DNA from: Neomoorella thermoacetica
Lineage (GTDB): Bacteria; Bacillota; DSM-521; Neomoorellales; Neomoorellaceae
Assembly (NCBI RefSeq): GCF_001875325.1
Contig: NZ_MDDC01000001.1
Span: 1 to 64,000, forward strand
Reading direction: 5' to 3'
DNA length: 64,000 nt
The translations under genes and the position numbers were made by a program. Below are positions 1 through 9,300 of the stretch, piece by piece (the stretch's first letter is position 1; the number at the start of each line of letters is the position of its first letter). The notes under the pieces were generated by a model. That model saw nothing but the letters and a program-made list of their open reading frames with translations, was not told the origin of the DNA and made no database searches.

Positions 1-101
1 AGAGCTCTTGAACTTGCCGGCTTCGGTAAGGAAATATATCTTTTTCCACCTCGCGGTGGCGGGTAGAAGTATTTTTTAGTGCCCCAAGAAAACGTTGGTA
101 A

Positions 102-287
102 TTATATCCAAAGGTGCGGAATGTGGGTTATAACGCTATTCCTGACGGCCCCTCCACCGGCGCACGGGTAGAAAACCTTGATTTAATGCTGGATGGATAT
201 TATGAAGCCATGGGTTGGGACAAGCAAACCGGCCTTCCTACTCCTGAAAAGCTGAGGGAGTTAGGTCTGGAATTTGCGATCAACTAA
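102..287 (+). pseudogene. Aldehyde:ferredoxin oxidoreductase, C-terminal remnant
   Basis: The open frame ending at 285-287 reads PDGPSTGARVENLDLMLDGYY followed by EAMGWD and a tail with LPTPEKLRELGL. This is the typical C-terminus of tungsten aldehyde:ferredoxin oxidoreductases (about 600 residues), which oxidise aldehydes to acids with ferredoxin. An in-frame TAA at 99-101 and other stops upstream (for example TGA at 9-11) mean that the first 100 bases do not continue the protein in this frame. The gene is therefore broken, or at least frameshifted, here. The body lies outside the window. A MoaD-like gene follows, as is common beside such enzymes. The family call is from memory of the C-terminal motif. 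Confidence 0.6.
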
Positions 288-307
288 ATAAAAAGGGCAG
301 CTTTAGT

Positions 308-351
308 ACTGTTGTTCATCCCACGGCCCTGCCCGTGGGATGAACAACAGT
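308..351. repeat. Perfect 19-bp inverted repeat (hairpin)
   Basis: Arms at 308-326 and 333-351 are perfectly complementary (19 bp) around a 6-base loop. It lies just after the aldehyde oxidoreductase remnant and could act as a transcription terminator or mRNA-stabilising hairpin. No T-run follows on either strand, so a classical intrinsic terminator is not supported. Confidence 0.7.
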
Positions 352-450
352 GTTTCCCGGGGGTAACTAATATAAAATATTGCCACCTATGGTTGAAGGA
401 AGGCATAAAAGATTAAAGTGTTTAGTTGAAGAAAAGGGGTTTTGATATAA

Positions 451-684
451 ATGCAGGTGACAGTAAAGTTATTAGGTATTCTTTCATTTTCTTACCCTGC
501 ATTTAGCAAGTTTCATCCTATTCAACTAAAAGAAGGCGAGACAATTAGAGGGCTGCGAAAACGTTTAGGACTGCCTTTGAAGGGGGGGTGTTTTGTTTCC
601 GTTAATGGAAAAATGGTCGGAGAAGAGTATAAGTTGGTTGAGGGAGATGAGGTTATTTTCTTCCCCGCGGTCAGCGGAGGGTAA
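451..684 (+). CDS. MoaD/ThiS-family sulfur carrier protein
   Basis: This is a 77-residue beta-grasp protein ending in VSGG. The C-terminal Gly-Gly is the site that MoaD and ThiS proteins have adenylated and thiocarboxylated. The pattern VTVKLLG at the start and EGDEVIFFPAVSGG at the end fits MoaD (molybdopterin synthase small subunit) and the MoaD-like proteins that sit beside tungsten aldehyde oxidoreductase genes. It lies 163 bp after the oxidoreductase remnant and probably belonged to that operon, supplying the pterin cofactor. A weak ribosome site (AAAAGGGG) lies about 10 bases before the ATG. ThiS for thiamine is a less likely alternative. With the neighbouring enzyme broken, its present role is uncertain. 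Confidence 0.75.
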   Translation: MQVTVKLLGILSFSYPAFSKFHPIQLKEGETIRGLRKRLGLPLKGGCFVSVNGKMVGEEYKLVEGDEVIFFPAVSGG

Positions 685-1074
685 GAGATTGTGAAAAATT
701 ATATCAAACGAAAGGGCAGCTATGTTTCCTTATAGTTGTGACCTTTCTTTAGCGGTTATTTCTAATAAGTTATGGGGCCGGGCGCCTCGTTCAGGGGTAC
801 TGGCTTTTTTGTTGCCTGGAATGGTATACCGGGGGCGGTTCAGGAAGAGCGAGCGTCCGATGTTTGGTATAACCAGCAATTTTGCGATAATGTCGAACGA
901 AAAAAATTCTGATACGGCAGGAATACCGAATTTAAACGGAGAATATCTTCTCTTAAAGAAAAACAAGAACAATATTCGTTAATATTGAAAGTGAAAGTTA
1001 CAATTCTAACAAAGCTAGCAGGTAATCATTATGCCCGAGATGGCGAATAATTCGTAGAATGGAGCTGGCACAAA
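685..1074. other. 390-bp stretch with no supported gene
   Basis: Short open frames exist on both strands (722-982 +, 730-972 -), but neither has a good ribosome site, recognisable motifs or convincing codon use. The stretch may be decayed coding DNA. It contains the upstream region of the IclR gene. I see no clear promoter or hairpin. Confidence 0.5.
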
Positions 1075-1884
1075 GTGAGATCACGTGGTGCTGGTGGAAC
1101 GGGGCAGATTCGTTCAGTAGCCAAGGCATTAAAGATCCTTGACTTGCTGGCAGCTACTCAGAAAGAAATGTCCCTGGCGGAGATAGCCCAGAAGATGGAC
1201 CTACCCAAGAGCACACTCCACGGCTTGCTGTCAACCATGGGCGATTTTGGCTATATTGAGCAGTCTGCCTTTGACGGCCGTTACCGGCTGGGGGTTCGCC
1301 TGTTTGAGATCGGCAACGCCGTGGCCAACAACTGGGACGTCCGCCGGGTGGCTGCCCCTTATATCCAGCAACTGGTAGAAGAGCTGGAAGAGACGGTGCA
1401 CCTGGTTATCCTGGATAAGGGCGAAGTCTTATATATCGATAAGCGGGAGAGCCACCAATCCCTGCGTATCGTTTCCCAGGTGGGCATGCGCCTGCCGGCC
1501 CACTGTACCGGTGTCGGCAAGGTGCTCCTGGCTTACCTTCACCCCGGCGAAGTAAAGCGCATCATCGCCCTTAAGGGATTGCCCCGCTACACCAGGAATA
1601 CCATTACCGACCCGCGCCGGCTGGAAGCGGAACTGGAAAAGATCCGTTCCCAGGGGTACGCCATTGATAATGAAGAGATCATGGACAGTCTTCGCTGCGT
1701 GGCGGCGCCCCTGCGGGAATACAACGGCAAGGTTTGCGCGGCCATCAGCGTCTCCGGCCCGGCAGCCCGGATGGACGGAGAGAGGCTGCAGCTGGTCATA
1801 GATCGAATTACCAGGACGGCGGCCGAGATTTCGGCCAGGTTGGGTTACCGGCCCGTCGTGGGGAGTGATGCCAATGGGGCTTAG
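1075..1884 (+). CDS. IclR-family transcriptional regulator
   Basis: The 269-residue protein has the usual IclR length. An N-terminal winged helix-turn-helix spans about residues 12-65 (SVAKALKILDLL, then SLAEIAQKMDLPKSTLHGLL). A C-terminal ligand-binding domain follows, with the family signature LPAHCTGVGKVLLAYL near residue 145 and SLRCVAAPLREYNGKV near 205. IclR proteins bind small acids and aromatic compounds and switch catabolic operons. It starts with GTG, with GGAG about 10 bases upstream. The next gene, a flavin oxidoreductase 254 bp downstream on the same strand, is a plausible target. The ligand cannot be told from sequence. Confidence 0.9.
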   Translation: MRSRGAGGTGQIRSVAKALKILDLLAATQKEMSLAEIAQKMDLPKSTLHGLLSTMGDFGYIEQSAFDGRYRLGVRLFEIGNAVANNWDVRRVAAPYIQQLVEELEETVHLVILDKGEVLYIDKRESHQSLRIVSQVGMRLPAHCTGVGKVLLAYLHPGEVKRIIALKGLPRYTRNTITDPRRLEAELEKIRSQGYAIDNEEIMDSLRCVAAPLREYNGKVCAAISVSGPAARMDGERLQLVIDRITRTAAEISARLGYRPVVGSDANGA

Positions 1885-2070
1885 GTAGTTCCTCTTTGCT
1901 CCCCGGTAGGGCTCACAAGAGTATTAGTAACATATCAGGTGATTAATGGGTTTTTTCCGGTAGCATGGAATTGGATAAATACTAGCAGGTAATAATTTAG
2001 ATGGCCTGTACCTCTTTGCGGCAGTCCTCGAGGATTAACAAATGGATTTCACCCTGGTTATTATGCCTGA

Positions 2071-2098
2071 ATTAATTTTATGTATAATGACAGGAGTC
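2071..2098 (+). promoter_or_regulatory. Candidate promoter of the flavin oxidoreductase gene
   Basis: A perfect TATAAT at 2093-2098 lies 40 bases before the start codon. The best -35 partner is TTATGC at 2071-2076 with a 16-bp spacer, which is poor. The -10 box is convincing and the -35 box is not; an activator such as the neighbouring IclR protein could compensate. Confidence 0.4.
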
Positions 2099-2138
2099 CA
2101 GTGCTAATTTTCCAGAAACCAAATGGGGGTAGGATTAC

Positions 2139-4064
2139 ATGCAGCAATTTCCTTTACTTATCAGCCCAACTAAAATAGGTAATTTACAGCTCAGAAACCG
2201 GATGGTAATGCCACCCATGGAAACCAATTATGCCAATAGCGATGGGTCAGTGACTGACCGTCTGGTGGCTTACCATGAAGAAAGGGCCCGGGGTGGCGTA
2301 GGCTTGATTATTGTCGAAGCGTCTTATGTCCACATTACGGGTAAAGGTTTTAAAAACGGATTGGGTATCTATTCCGACCGCCTGATCCCGGGGCTACGCC
2401 GTCTAGTGGAGGCCGTCCATGCCCACGGGGCCAAAATAGCCATCCAGCTCTTCCACGGTGGCAGGCAGGCCCACTCGGAATATACCGGCCAGCCGCTGTT
2501 AGCTCCTTCACCCATACCTGATCCGACTGTGGGGGAGATACCAAAAGAGTTATCTAAAGACGAAATCAATATGCTGGTAAAGGCCTTCGCTGAGGCTGCC
2601 CGGCGGGCCAAAACGGCTGGCTTTGATGCCATAGAAATCCACGGAGCCCATGGTTACCTCCTGGATGAATTCCTTTCTCCATTTTCCAATAAACGGGCAG
2701 ATGAATATGGCGGCTCGCTGGAAAACCGTATGCGCTTCCCCCTCGAAGTTGTGCGGGCGGTGCGACAGGCTGTCGGGCCGGAATTCCCCATAATCTACCG
2801 GATGAGTGCAGATGAAAAGGTTCCGGGAGGGCTTACCCTCGATGAAACTAAGGTTGTGGCCCGGAGGCTTGAACAAGAGGGAATTAACGCCCTTCACGTC
2901 TCAGCTGGTGTTTATGCGTCAGCGCAGTGGGTTATCCAGCCCATGTATCTTCCCCGGGGTTGCCTGGTAGACCTGGCCCAGGGTATTAAGTCGGTTGTTA
3001 AGATTCCGGTTATAGCCGTTGGGCGCATTAACGATCCGGAAGTTGCTGAAGATATCCTGAAGGCAGGTAAAGCGGATTTAATCTCTTTTGGCCGGGGGCT
3101 GCTCACTGATCCGGAAATGCCTAAAAAGGTAATAGAAGGCAGGTTGGATGAAATCCGTCATTGTATCGCCTGTTGCCAGGCCTGCATCGATGAACTGTTC
3201 CGGGACCATGCCATTGGCTGTACAGTCAACGCCCGGGCGGGTTATGAGCGTGAATTTACCCTGGGCCGGGCATCACGGCCTCGTAAGGTCCTGGTTGTCG
3301 GCGGGGGGCCAGCCGGGATGGAAGTAGCCCGGGTAGCAGCCCTCCGCGGACACCAGGTTACCCTCTGGGAAAAGTCCGGCGACCTGGGCGGCCAACTTCC
3401 CCTCGCCTTTACCCCGCCTCAAAAGGACGAGATTGCCACTTTCAGGGATTATTTGATGGGGCAACTGGCCAAACTCCAGGTAAAAGTCCAGCTTAACAAG
3501 GAAGCTACCCCGGAGGCCGTCAGCCAGGAAAAACCTGATGTAGTGGTAATAGCTACCGGTGCCCGCCCGGCTACCCTGAACGTGCCGGGGGTAGAAGCAG
3601 ATAATGTCGTGCTTTCGTGGGATGTTTTACGGGGGAAGGTCCAGGTAGGTAAAAAGGTGGCAGTGATTGGTGGCGGCCTGGTGGGCTGCGAGACGGCCGA
3701 ATATCTGGCCGAAAAGGGACATGAAGTGACCATTATCGAAATGCTACCACAGGTCGCGGGTGACATCGGGCCCCTGGTAGGCGCCATGCTGATGGAGCGG
3801 CTGAAACAGCAGGTTAAAATAATTACCGGGGCTAAACTTAAAGCCATTAAAGGTAGGACCATCACCTTTGCCTATAATGACAGGGAAGAAGACCTGGCCG
3901 ATATTGATACAGTTGTGCTGGCCATCGGATCCAGGCCTGAAGATACTCTGGCTCAGGCAATGGAAGGTTCCGGTATCGATTATTATGTAATCGGCGATGC
4001 CGTCAGTCCACGTAGAATAACCCAGGCCATCTTCGAAGCTATGCGTGTGGGGCATGAATTATAA
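2139..4064 (+). CDS. Fe-S flavoenzyme of the 2,4-dienoyl-CoA reductase / old yellow enzyme family
   Basis: The 641-residue protein has the three-part layout of FadH-like and clostridial enoate reductases. Residues 1-345 form an FMN TIM barrel with HGAHGYLLDEF at 168-178. A 4Fe-4S binding cluster follows, with Cys342, 345, 346, 349 and 361 (CxxCCxxC then C). The C-terminal half has two dinucleotide folds, VVGGGPAGMEVARV near 386-399 and VIGGGLVGCETAEYL near 508. Such enzymes reduce C=C bonds of enoates or enoyl-CoAs using NAD(P)H and pass electrons through FAD, Fe-S and FMN. GGGGGTAGG precedes the ATG. It is a single-gene unit with its own terminator. The substrate is unknown; trimethylamine dehydrogenase-like enzymes share the architecture. 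Confidence 0.88.
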   Translation: MQQFPLLISPTKIGNLQLRNRMVMPPMETNYANSDGSVTDRLVAYHEERARGGVGLIIVEASYVHITGKGFKNGLGIYSDRLIPGLRRLVEAVHAHGAKIAIQLFHGGRQAHSEYTGQPLLAPSPIPDPTVGEIPKELSKDEINMLVKAFAEAARRAKTAGFDAIEIHGAHGYLLDEFLSPFSNKRADEYGGSLENRMRFPLEVVRAVRQAVGPEFPIIYRMSADEKVPGGLTLDETKVVARRLEQEGINALHVSAGVYASAQWVIQPMYLPRGCLVDLAQGIKSVVKIPVIAVGRINDPEVAEDILKAGKADLISFGRGLLTDPEMPKKVIEGRLDEIRHCIACCQACIDELFRDHAIGCTVNARAGYEREFTLGRASRPRKVLVVGGGPAGMEVARVAALRGHQVTLWEKSGDLGGQLPLAFTPPQKDEIATFRDYLMGQLAKLQVKVQLNKEATPEAVSQEKPDVVVIATGARPATLNVPGVEADNVVLSWDVLRGKVQVGKKVAVIGGGLVGCETAEYLAEKGHEVTIIEMLPQVAGDIGPLVGAMLMERLKQQVKIITGAKLKAIKGRTITFAYNDREEDLADIDTVVLAIGSRPEDTLAQAMEGSGIDYYVIGDAVSPRRITQAIFEAMRVGHEL

Positions 4065-4078
4065 AATTATACCAGCTA

Positions 4079-4107
4079 ACCCGGGATATAATCCCGGGTA
4101 TTTTATT
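4079..4107 (+). terminator. Intrinsic terminator
   Basis: A perfect 9-bp stem (ACCCGGGAT / ATCCCGGGT) with a 3-base loop is followed by ATTTTATT. It begins 14 bases after the stop codon of the flavin oxidoreductase gene. Confidence 0.85.
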
Positions 4108-4396
4108 GTGTGAAACAATTCTCTACGCTGACTGCTATGCTAACGATATCAAGGCAGTAAAGGCCTTTTTTGATGGATTGGGCCATTATTCCCGGCCAGA
4201 TGTGGCAAGGTTGCTGGTAAAGACTACGCCTAACGAAAATGTTATTCCATTGGCTGAATCAGTCGCACCCCCATCTATTACCATTCCATCTTATACTGAT
4301 CTTAAGCGGATTTCGGAAACCTTTGAAGTTAGCCTGAAGAAACTTGAAACACTAGCAACAAAGGTTGAGGAATTATTAACTGCTGCTAGTAGGTAA
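4106..4396 (+). pseudogene. Unidentified gene fragment (about 96 codons)
   Basis: The open frame has no credible start: the only initiator is a TTG inside the preceding terminator's T-rich tail, with no ribosome site. The protein sequence is natural-looking and soluble, with ADCYANDIKAVKAFF early, LKRISETFEVSLKKLE late and an amphipathic helical end, so it is likely the C-terminal part of a gene whose front was lost. I do not recognise the family. Confidence 0.35.
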
Positions 4397-5228
4397 AAAA
4401 TGAGCTTTTCTTACCCTGAGACTACTCACCTATAAATAGAAAGGTAGTTGGGAACGGGACTATTAAAGCTGATAGGTTAACATAGGTTAACGGTTGAAGA
4501 TTTAGATACAACCCGACTTTGCGACATATTTCCTCAAACTCAGTCTGGTGAAGTAGGCATGGGATGCCTGGCTAAAGCCGGTTATCCCATGCCCCTTTAC
4601 GAACGGCTTGTAATTTCACCGCATCTCGCTCTCCAGTAGCTGCCAGCCTGAGGGCGAATTGCCGTGGAACCCAAATTGATCCACACAGATTGCTCCTCAT
4701 CTTCGGGCGGAGAGCATTTAAATCATTTGCTCCACCTCCCAGTGACTGCTTGCGTCCAGCATACGCTCGACTTTTTCCCCCCAAGTCTCCTAGCTTTCTG
4801 GGTTTGATGACTTTCTTTAAGCCAGGTTTTGAAATGGCGAAACTCATAAGGTGGGAGCCGCCTCAAAATACCTGATACTTTCTGCAGTCAGCTGGCCTCT
4901 TCCTGACGTAGCTTCCGGTCCAAAAGGAAGATGCCGAAATACCCTATTGCCGGCCAGGAGCTGCCGTTACCCCTTGTCGTAGGGGGACGGGGCTGATTTT
5001 CATTTTCCGGTACAGGACACCCCTTTCTTACGGGTAGCATTATACCATTTTTCTGAACAGGGCGATATTTTGGCCGGTAATATAAGGGTGTTGAAAAGCT
5101 GAAAAAAGTTACGCCCCCAGTATATATACCCGGTAGCGATTGGCAGCAATAAGCCATTTTGCAGGAAATCCAGGTGGTATGGCGAAAGTGATCTTTAGAC
5201 TATGAGAAAGGTGGGGGAGGTGGCGCCG
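4397..5228. other. Intergenic region with a nested hairpin, no supported gene
   Basis: No open frame here has both a ribosome site and a recognisable product. A striking hairpin spans 4556-4593: outer arms GGCATGGGAT / ATCCCATGCC enclose an inner GGCT-AA-AGCC. It is not followed by a T-run. The rest looks like decayed sequence ahead of sbcD. Confidence 0.45.
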
Positions 5229-6365
5229 TTGTTTCGCGTCCTGCACCTGGCGGACCTGCACCTGGGCCACCGGCCCGACCTGCCGGCACCGCTCCAGGAG
5301 GAAGTCTGCCGGGAGCGCAACGGGGTTTTAAAGGCGGCCGTAGACCTGGCCCTGGATCCCCGCCAGGAGATCAGCATGGTCCTCATTGCCGGGGACCTCT
5401 TTGACCACCACCAGCCGGAGGCTCCCCTGGTGGAGGAAACCATCCGGGAATTGGGCCGGCTGGAAGCCGCCGGTATCCGGGTGGTGACGGTGCCGGGAAA
5501 TCATGACGAAATTACATATAACGATGCGGTTTACCGTCGCGAAGCCAGGCGCTGGCCGGGCCTCCTGGTTACTGAACCTATGCCGGCGAAAGTAGCTACC
5601 TTAAATATTAATGGCGATGCCTGTCACCTGGTGGCCATGGCCTACACGGGCGGCGTCAGCCGGGTCGACGGCCCGTTAAAGGATTTCCCCCCGGCTGAGG
5701 GGAGCGGGGTAACCCTGGCGGTTTTCCACGGCTCCCTGGACTGGGATGGGGGAGAAAGGAGCCTGCCCCTGGATGGGGAAGCCCTGGCGGCCGCCGGCTA
5801 CGACTATATAGCCCTGGGCCACATCCACCGTGGGGGACAAAAGCACCTTGGCAGGAGTCAGGCCTGCTATGCGGGCATGGTGGCCGGGAGAAGTTTTGCC
5901 GACCCCGGCACCGGCTCCTGGACTATAGTCACCCTGGGAGACGGCCCGGCGCGGGTGGAGCAGGTACCGGCGCAGGTAACGCCCTGGCGGGTAGTTGAGG
6001 TGGATGTTACGGCGTTTCATGAACCGGAGGAACTGGAGGCGGCAATCAGGGAATCCCTTGACCCCGGTGCCCTGATGCAGGTGCGCCTGGTAGGGACGAT
6101 CGCCTTTGAGCTGGCTCTGGAGGGCCTGCAGGCCCGCCTGGGCCATCTCTGTTCTTACCTTGAACTGGTGAATGATACGGAAGGGTGGGCGCCGGAAGTC
6201 CTGGAGAGCCTGGCCGCCGAGCCGACCATCAGGGGCCTTTTTGTTCGCCGCCTGCGAGCAAAGCTTGCCGGCGCGGCGGGACCCGGGGAAGCGGAATTAG
6301 TGCGCCGGGCGCTTTTTCGCGGACTCCTGGCCCTGAAGGGAGGCGGCAGGTCATGCCGGCTGTAA
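5229..6365 (+). CDS. sbcD: SbcD/YhaO-like DNA repair exonuclease
   Basis: A metallophosphoesterase nuclease of the Mre11/SbcD group, about 378 residues. The phosphoesterase motifs appear in order: DLHLGH (residues 9-14), AGDLFD, GNHDE, FHGS and GHIHRG. They coordinate two Mn ions. With the SMC-like partner encoded next, it would open hairpins and trim blocked DNA ends. The chosen start is TTG at 5229, because GGGGGAGG lies 8 bases before it and the conserved FRVLHLADLHLGH follows at once. An ATG at 5202 is in frame but has no ribosome site. The gene overlaps the next one by 13 bp, so translational coupling is likely. Confidence 0.9.
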   Translation: MFRVLHLADLHLGHRPDLPAPLQEEVCRERNGVLKAAVDLALDPRQEISMVLIAGDLFDHHQPEAPLVEETIRELGRLEAAGIRVVTVPGNHDEITYNDAVYRREARRWPGLLVTEPMPAKVATLNINGDACHLVAMAYTGGVSRVDGPLKDFPPAEGSGVTLAVFHGSLDWDGGERSLPLDGEALAAAGYDYIALGHIHRGGQKHLGRSQACYAGMVAGRSFADPGTGSWTIVTLGDGPARVEQVPAQVTPWRVVEVDVTAFHEPEELEAAIRESLDPGALMQVRLVGTIAFELALEGLQARLGHLCSYLELVNDTEGWAPEVLESLAAEPTIRGLFVRRLRAKLAGAAGPGEAELVRRALFRGLLALKGGGRSCRL

Positions 6366-9300
6366 CCTGGCGGCGGCTGAGCCTGGCAGGTTTTGGCTGC
6401 TACCGGGAGCAGGTGACTGTTACTTTCCAGGAAGGCCTCAACGTCCTGGTGGCCCCCAATGAAAAGGGCAAATCAACTCTCGTTGCCGGCCTGGAGGCCG
6501 TCCTTTTCGGGCTGCCCAACACTGTTAACCCCGAAGCCTTTGGCAGCGCCCGTTTTGCCAACCGGGAAGAGCCGGACCGGTTTGAAGGCGAGGTGGAATT
6601 CCTGGTTGACGGCCGGGTATACGCCATCAAGCGCCAGTTTAACACCAACCGGGTGACCATCAGGAGCAGGGGTGTTCACGGCTGGGAGGAAGTCTGGCGG
6701 GGGAACCACAACCCCGGCGCCCATAAGAAAATCCCCGCTTATGTCGAACACCTTACTGCGTTTCTGGGCATAACCTCCCGGGAGCTCTTTGAAGCCACCT
6801 TCTGCCTGGGCCAGCCCCTGCCGGAAGGGCGGGCTTTAAGCAGTGAGGTGCAAAAGCTTCTTTCCGGCAGCGGCGGCCACTATCAGGATGCCCTGAAAAT
6901 ACTGGCCGGCGACTTAAGGGTCCTGACCCGTTACTGCGGCGACCGGGGCGTGGGCAACAACGGGCGCAAGGATGCCCGGCTGGAGGAGCTGCAGGCGGAA
7001 ATTGCCGCTTTGCGGGCGCAGCAGCAGGCAGCCGGCAGCACCATCGAGGAGCTGGCTGCCGTGCGTTCCCGGCTCCAGGAACTGGCGACAGAGATTAAGA
7101 ACGTCCGGGCGCAACTAAAAAAACAGCAGGACCTGCGGGCGGCCTGGGATAGGTGGCGGGCCCTGCAGTTGAGGTACAAAAGCGCCCTGCGCGAACAGCA
7201 GCAGGCCGCGGCGGTCCAGGAGAGGGCCCGGGAGCTGGAACAGAAGATCCGCCGGCACCAGGAGCAGGCAGCCCGGCTGTATCCCGAGTGGGCCGCGGCC
7301 CCGGCAGGCAGCGCCGGCCAGCTCGACCGCCTGGTGGAGCTGGAGCAGGAAATAGCCCGCTTACAGGGCGAGGCGGCGAACTGGGAGGCGCAGCTCCGTG
7401 ATTTAAATGAAGAACAGGAAGCATTAACGGCCAGGCTGCAGGGTGAGCTGGCGGCAGTTGCCAATCACCCGGACATCCTGCGGGACCTGGAGGACCTGCA
7501 GAGCCTCCAGAAGGAACAGGAGCAGCTGGCCGGACAGGTGCAGGAACTGGCTGCCCGGGCGGAAGAGGTGGCTGCTGAACTGGCCGACCTGCCTGATTTC
7601 AGCGTGCTGGGAAACAGCCCGGCTGCGGTCCTGGAAGGTTTACAGGTAGCGGCGCGCCAGCTCCTGGAGGACTGGGGCCGCTTTCAGGAGCAGCAAAACC
7701 GCTGTGAGGAACTGGAAGCGGAACTGGCCGGGGATTTAAGCTGCTTTGCCGGGCTGCCGCCGGAAAAGGAAGCCCTGGTGGCCAGTTATGAGGCAACCAG
7801 GATCGCCCTGGAAAAGGAAGAAAAGGAGGCCCGGGAAGCCTGCCGGCGCCTGGAGGAACAAAAGGCGGCCTACCGGCGCCGCGAGGAAGAGTACCGGCGG
7901 GAATTCGGCGACCTGGACGCTTTAGGAGAGGAAGCCCTCCACGCCGCCACAGATAAACCCGGGCTTCTCGCCGAACTCCAGGCCCGGGAAGCGGCCAGGC
8001 AGGCGGCCCTGGCAACAGGCAGCCGCCGGAGGCAGGTTTTAACCCTGGCCCTGGCCGGCGCCGGCCTGCTAGCGGGCCTGGCAGCCGGGCTGGCCACCGG
8101 CAGCAGGCTTTTCGCAGCGGCGGTTGCCCTGGTCCTTGGCGGCCTGGGCTGCGGCGCCGGAGCTTACCTGGGCCGTCCTGGCAGAGATATCCTGGACCTG
8201 ACTGCAGAAATCACCGCCCTGCAGGAGCGGCTGGCGCAGCTGGATGCCAACTTAGGCCCCTGGGCGGGGGCTGCGGCGGCTGAACTGGGCGAGCTGCGCC
8301 GGCGCCTGCTGGAGCGGGAACGGGCGCGGGCGGAACTGGCAGCCCTGGCCGCTTCTTTGCCCGACACGGCTGAAGAAGAGGCGGCCCGGCAGGCCCTGGA
8401 AGCAGCCGTGAAGGCGCTTCGGGACTTCCAGGCCGCTACCGCCGCCATCAGCACCCGCTTTAACGATGTGACGGCAGCCTATCGCCGTTACCTGGCTGCC
8501 AGGGAAGAGATGGAGCGGCTGGCGGCCGAGATGGAGGCCTTTACCATAAAGGCCGTGGGAGCGCCGCCGCCGGCGGCTTTAACGGTACCCCTGGCCGGCC
8601 TGGGGGCCCCGTGGCCGGGCCTTGCCCGTCTGGCGCGGCTGGCCGGGCAGGCCCCGGCCACGGCGGGCGAGCTTTTGGCCTGGTTAAAGGAACTGGACCG
8701 ATCCGCCTGGGAAGATTTCCTGGCCCGGGCGCGGCGGTGGGAGGAATTGACGGCCCGGGACCGGCAGGTAAAAGAAAAACGGGAGCAGCTCCTGCAGCCG
8801 GATAAAGAGGGGCGGACGGCCCTGGTACGCCTGGCGGCGAAGATCACCGGGCTGGAAAGACATATAGCCCCCTTCACGGCGGCAACCGAAGCAGGGGAAA
8901 TTGCTCCCCTGCTGGAAGAGGCGGCGAGGATAAAAGAGCGCCTGGCGGAGCTGGGCGGCCAGCAGCAGGCTGCCGGGAGCAGAGTTAAGGATTTACGGGG
9001 GCAAATCCAGGAGCTGGAACTTGAGGCGGAAGGCTTGCGGGAAGATCTGGCCGCCCTCCTGGCCCCGGTCGATGGGGAGGCCGGTAAAGCCATGGAGCGC
9101 CGGCAGGGTTATGAACAGCTGGCCCGGGAATGGCTGGGCTGGCAGGAGCAGCTGGCCGGCCTCCTGGGCGAAGGCAGCCTGGAAGATCTGGCTGCAGCTT
9201 ACCTGGATGCCGCCAACCGGACCATGGCTGTCCTGCAGGAATGGCAGGCTCTGGTCCGGGAGCACCCGGGCCTGCCCGAACCGGGAGGGGAAACAAAAGG

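Noticed and set aside
1-101. Coding continuation of the aldehyde oxidoreductase to the window start
   Set aside because: In-frame stops at 9-11, 27-29 and 99-101; no frame gives recognisable AOR sequence here.
722-982. 86-codon open frame after the MoaD-like gene
   Set aside because: No ribosome site, odd composition and an equally long antisense frame.
4572-4875. Overlapping open frames on both strands before sbcD
   Set aside because: Neither has a start signal or recognisable product; likely non-coding.
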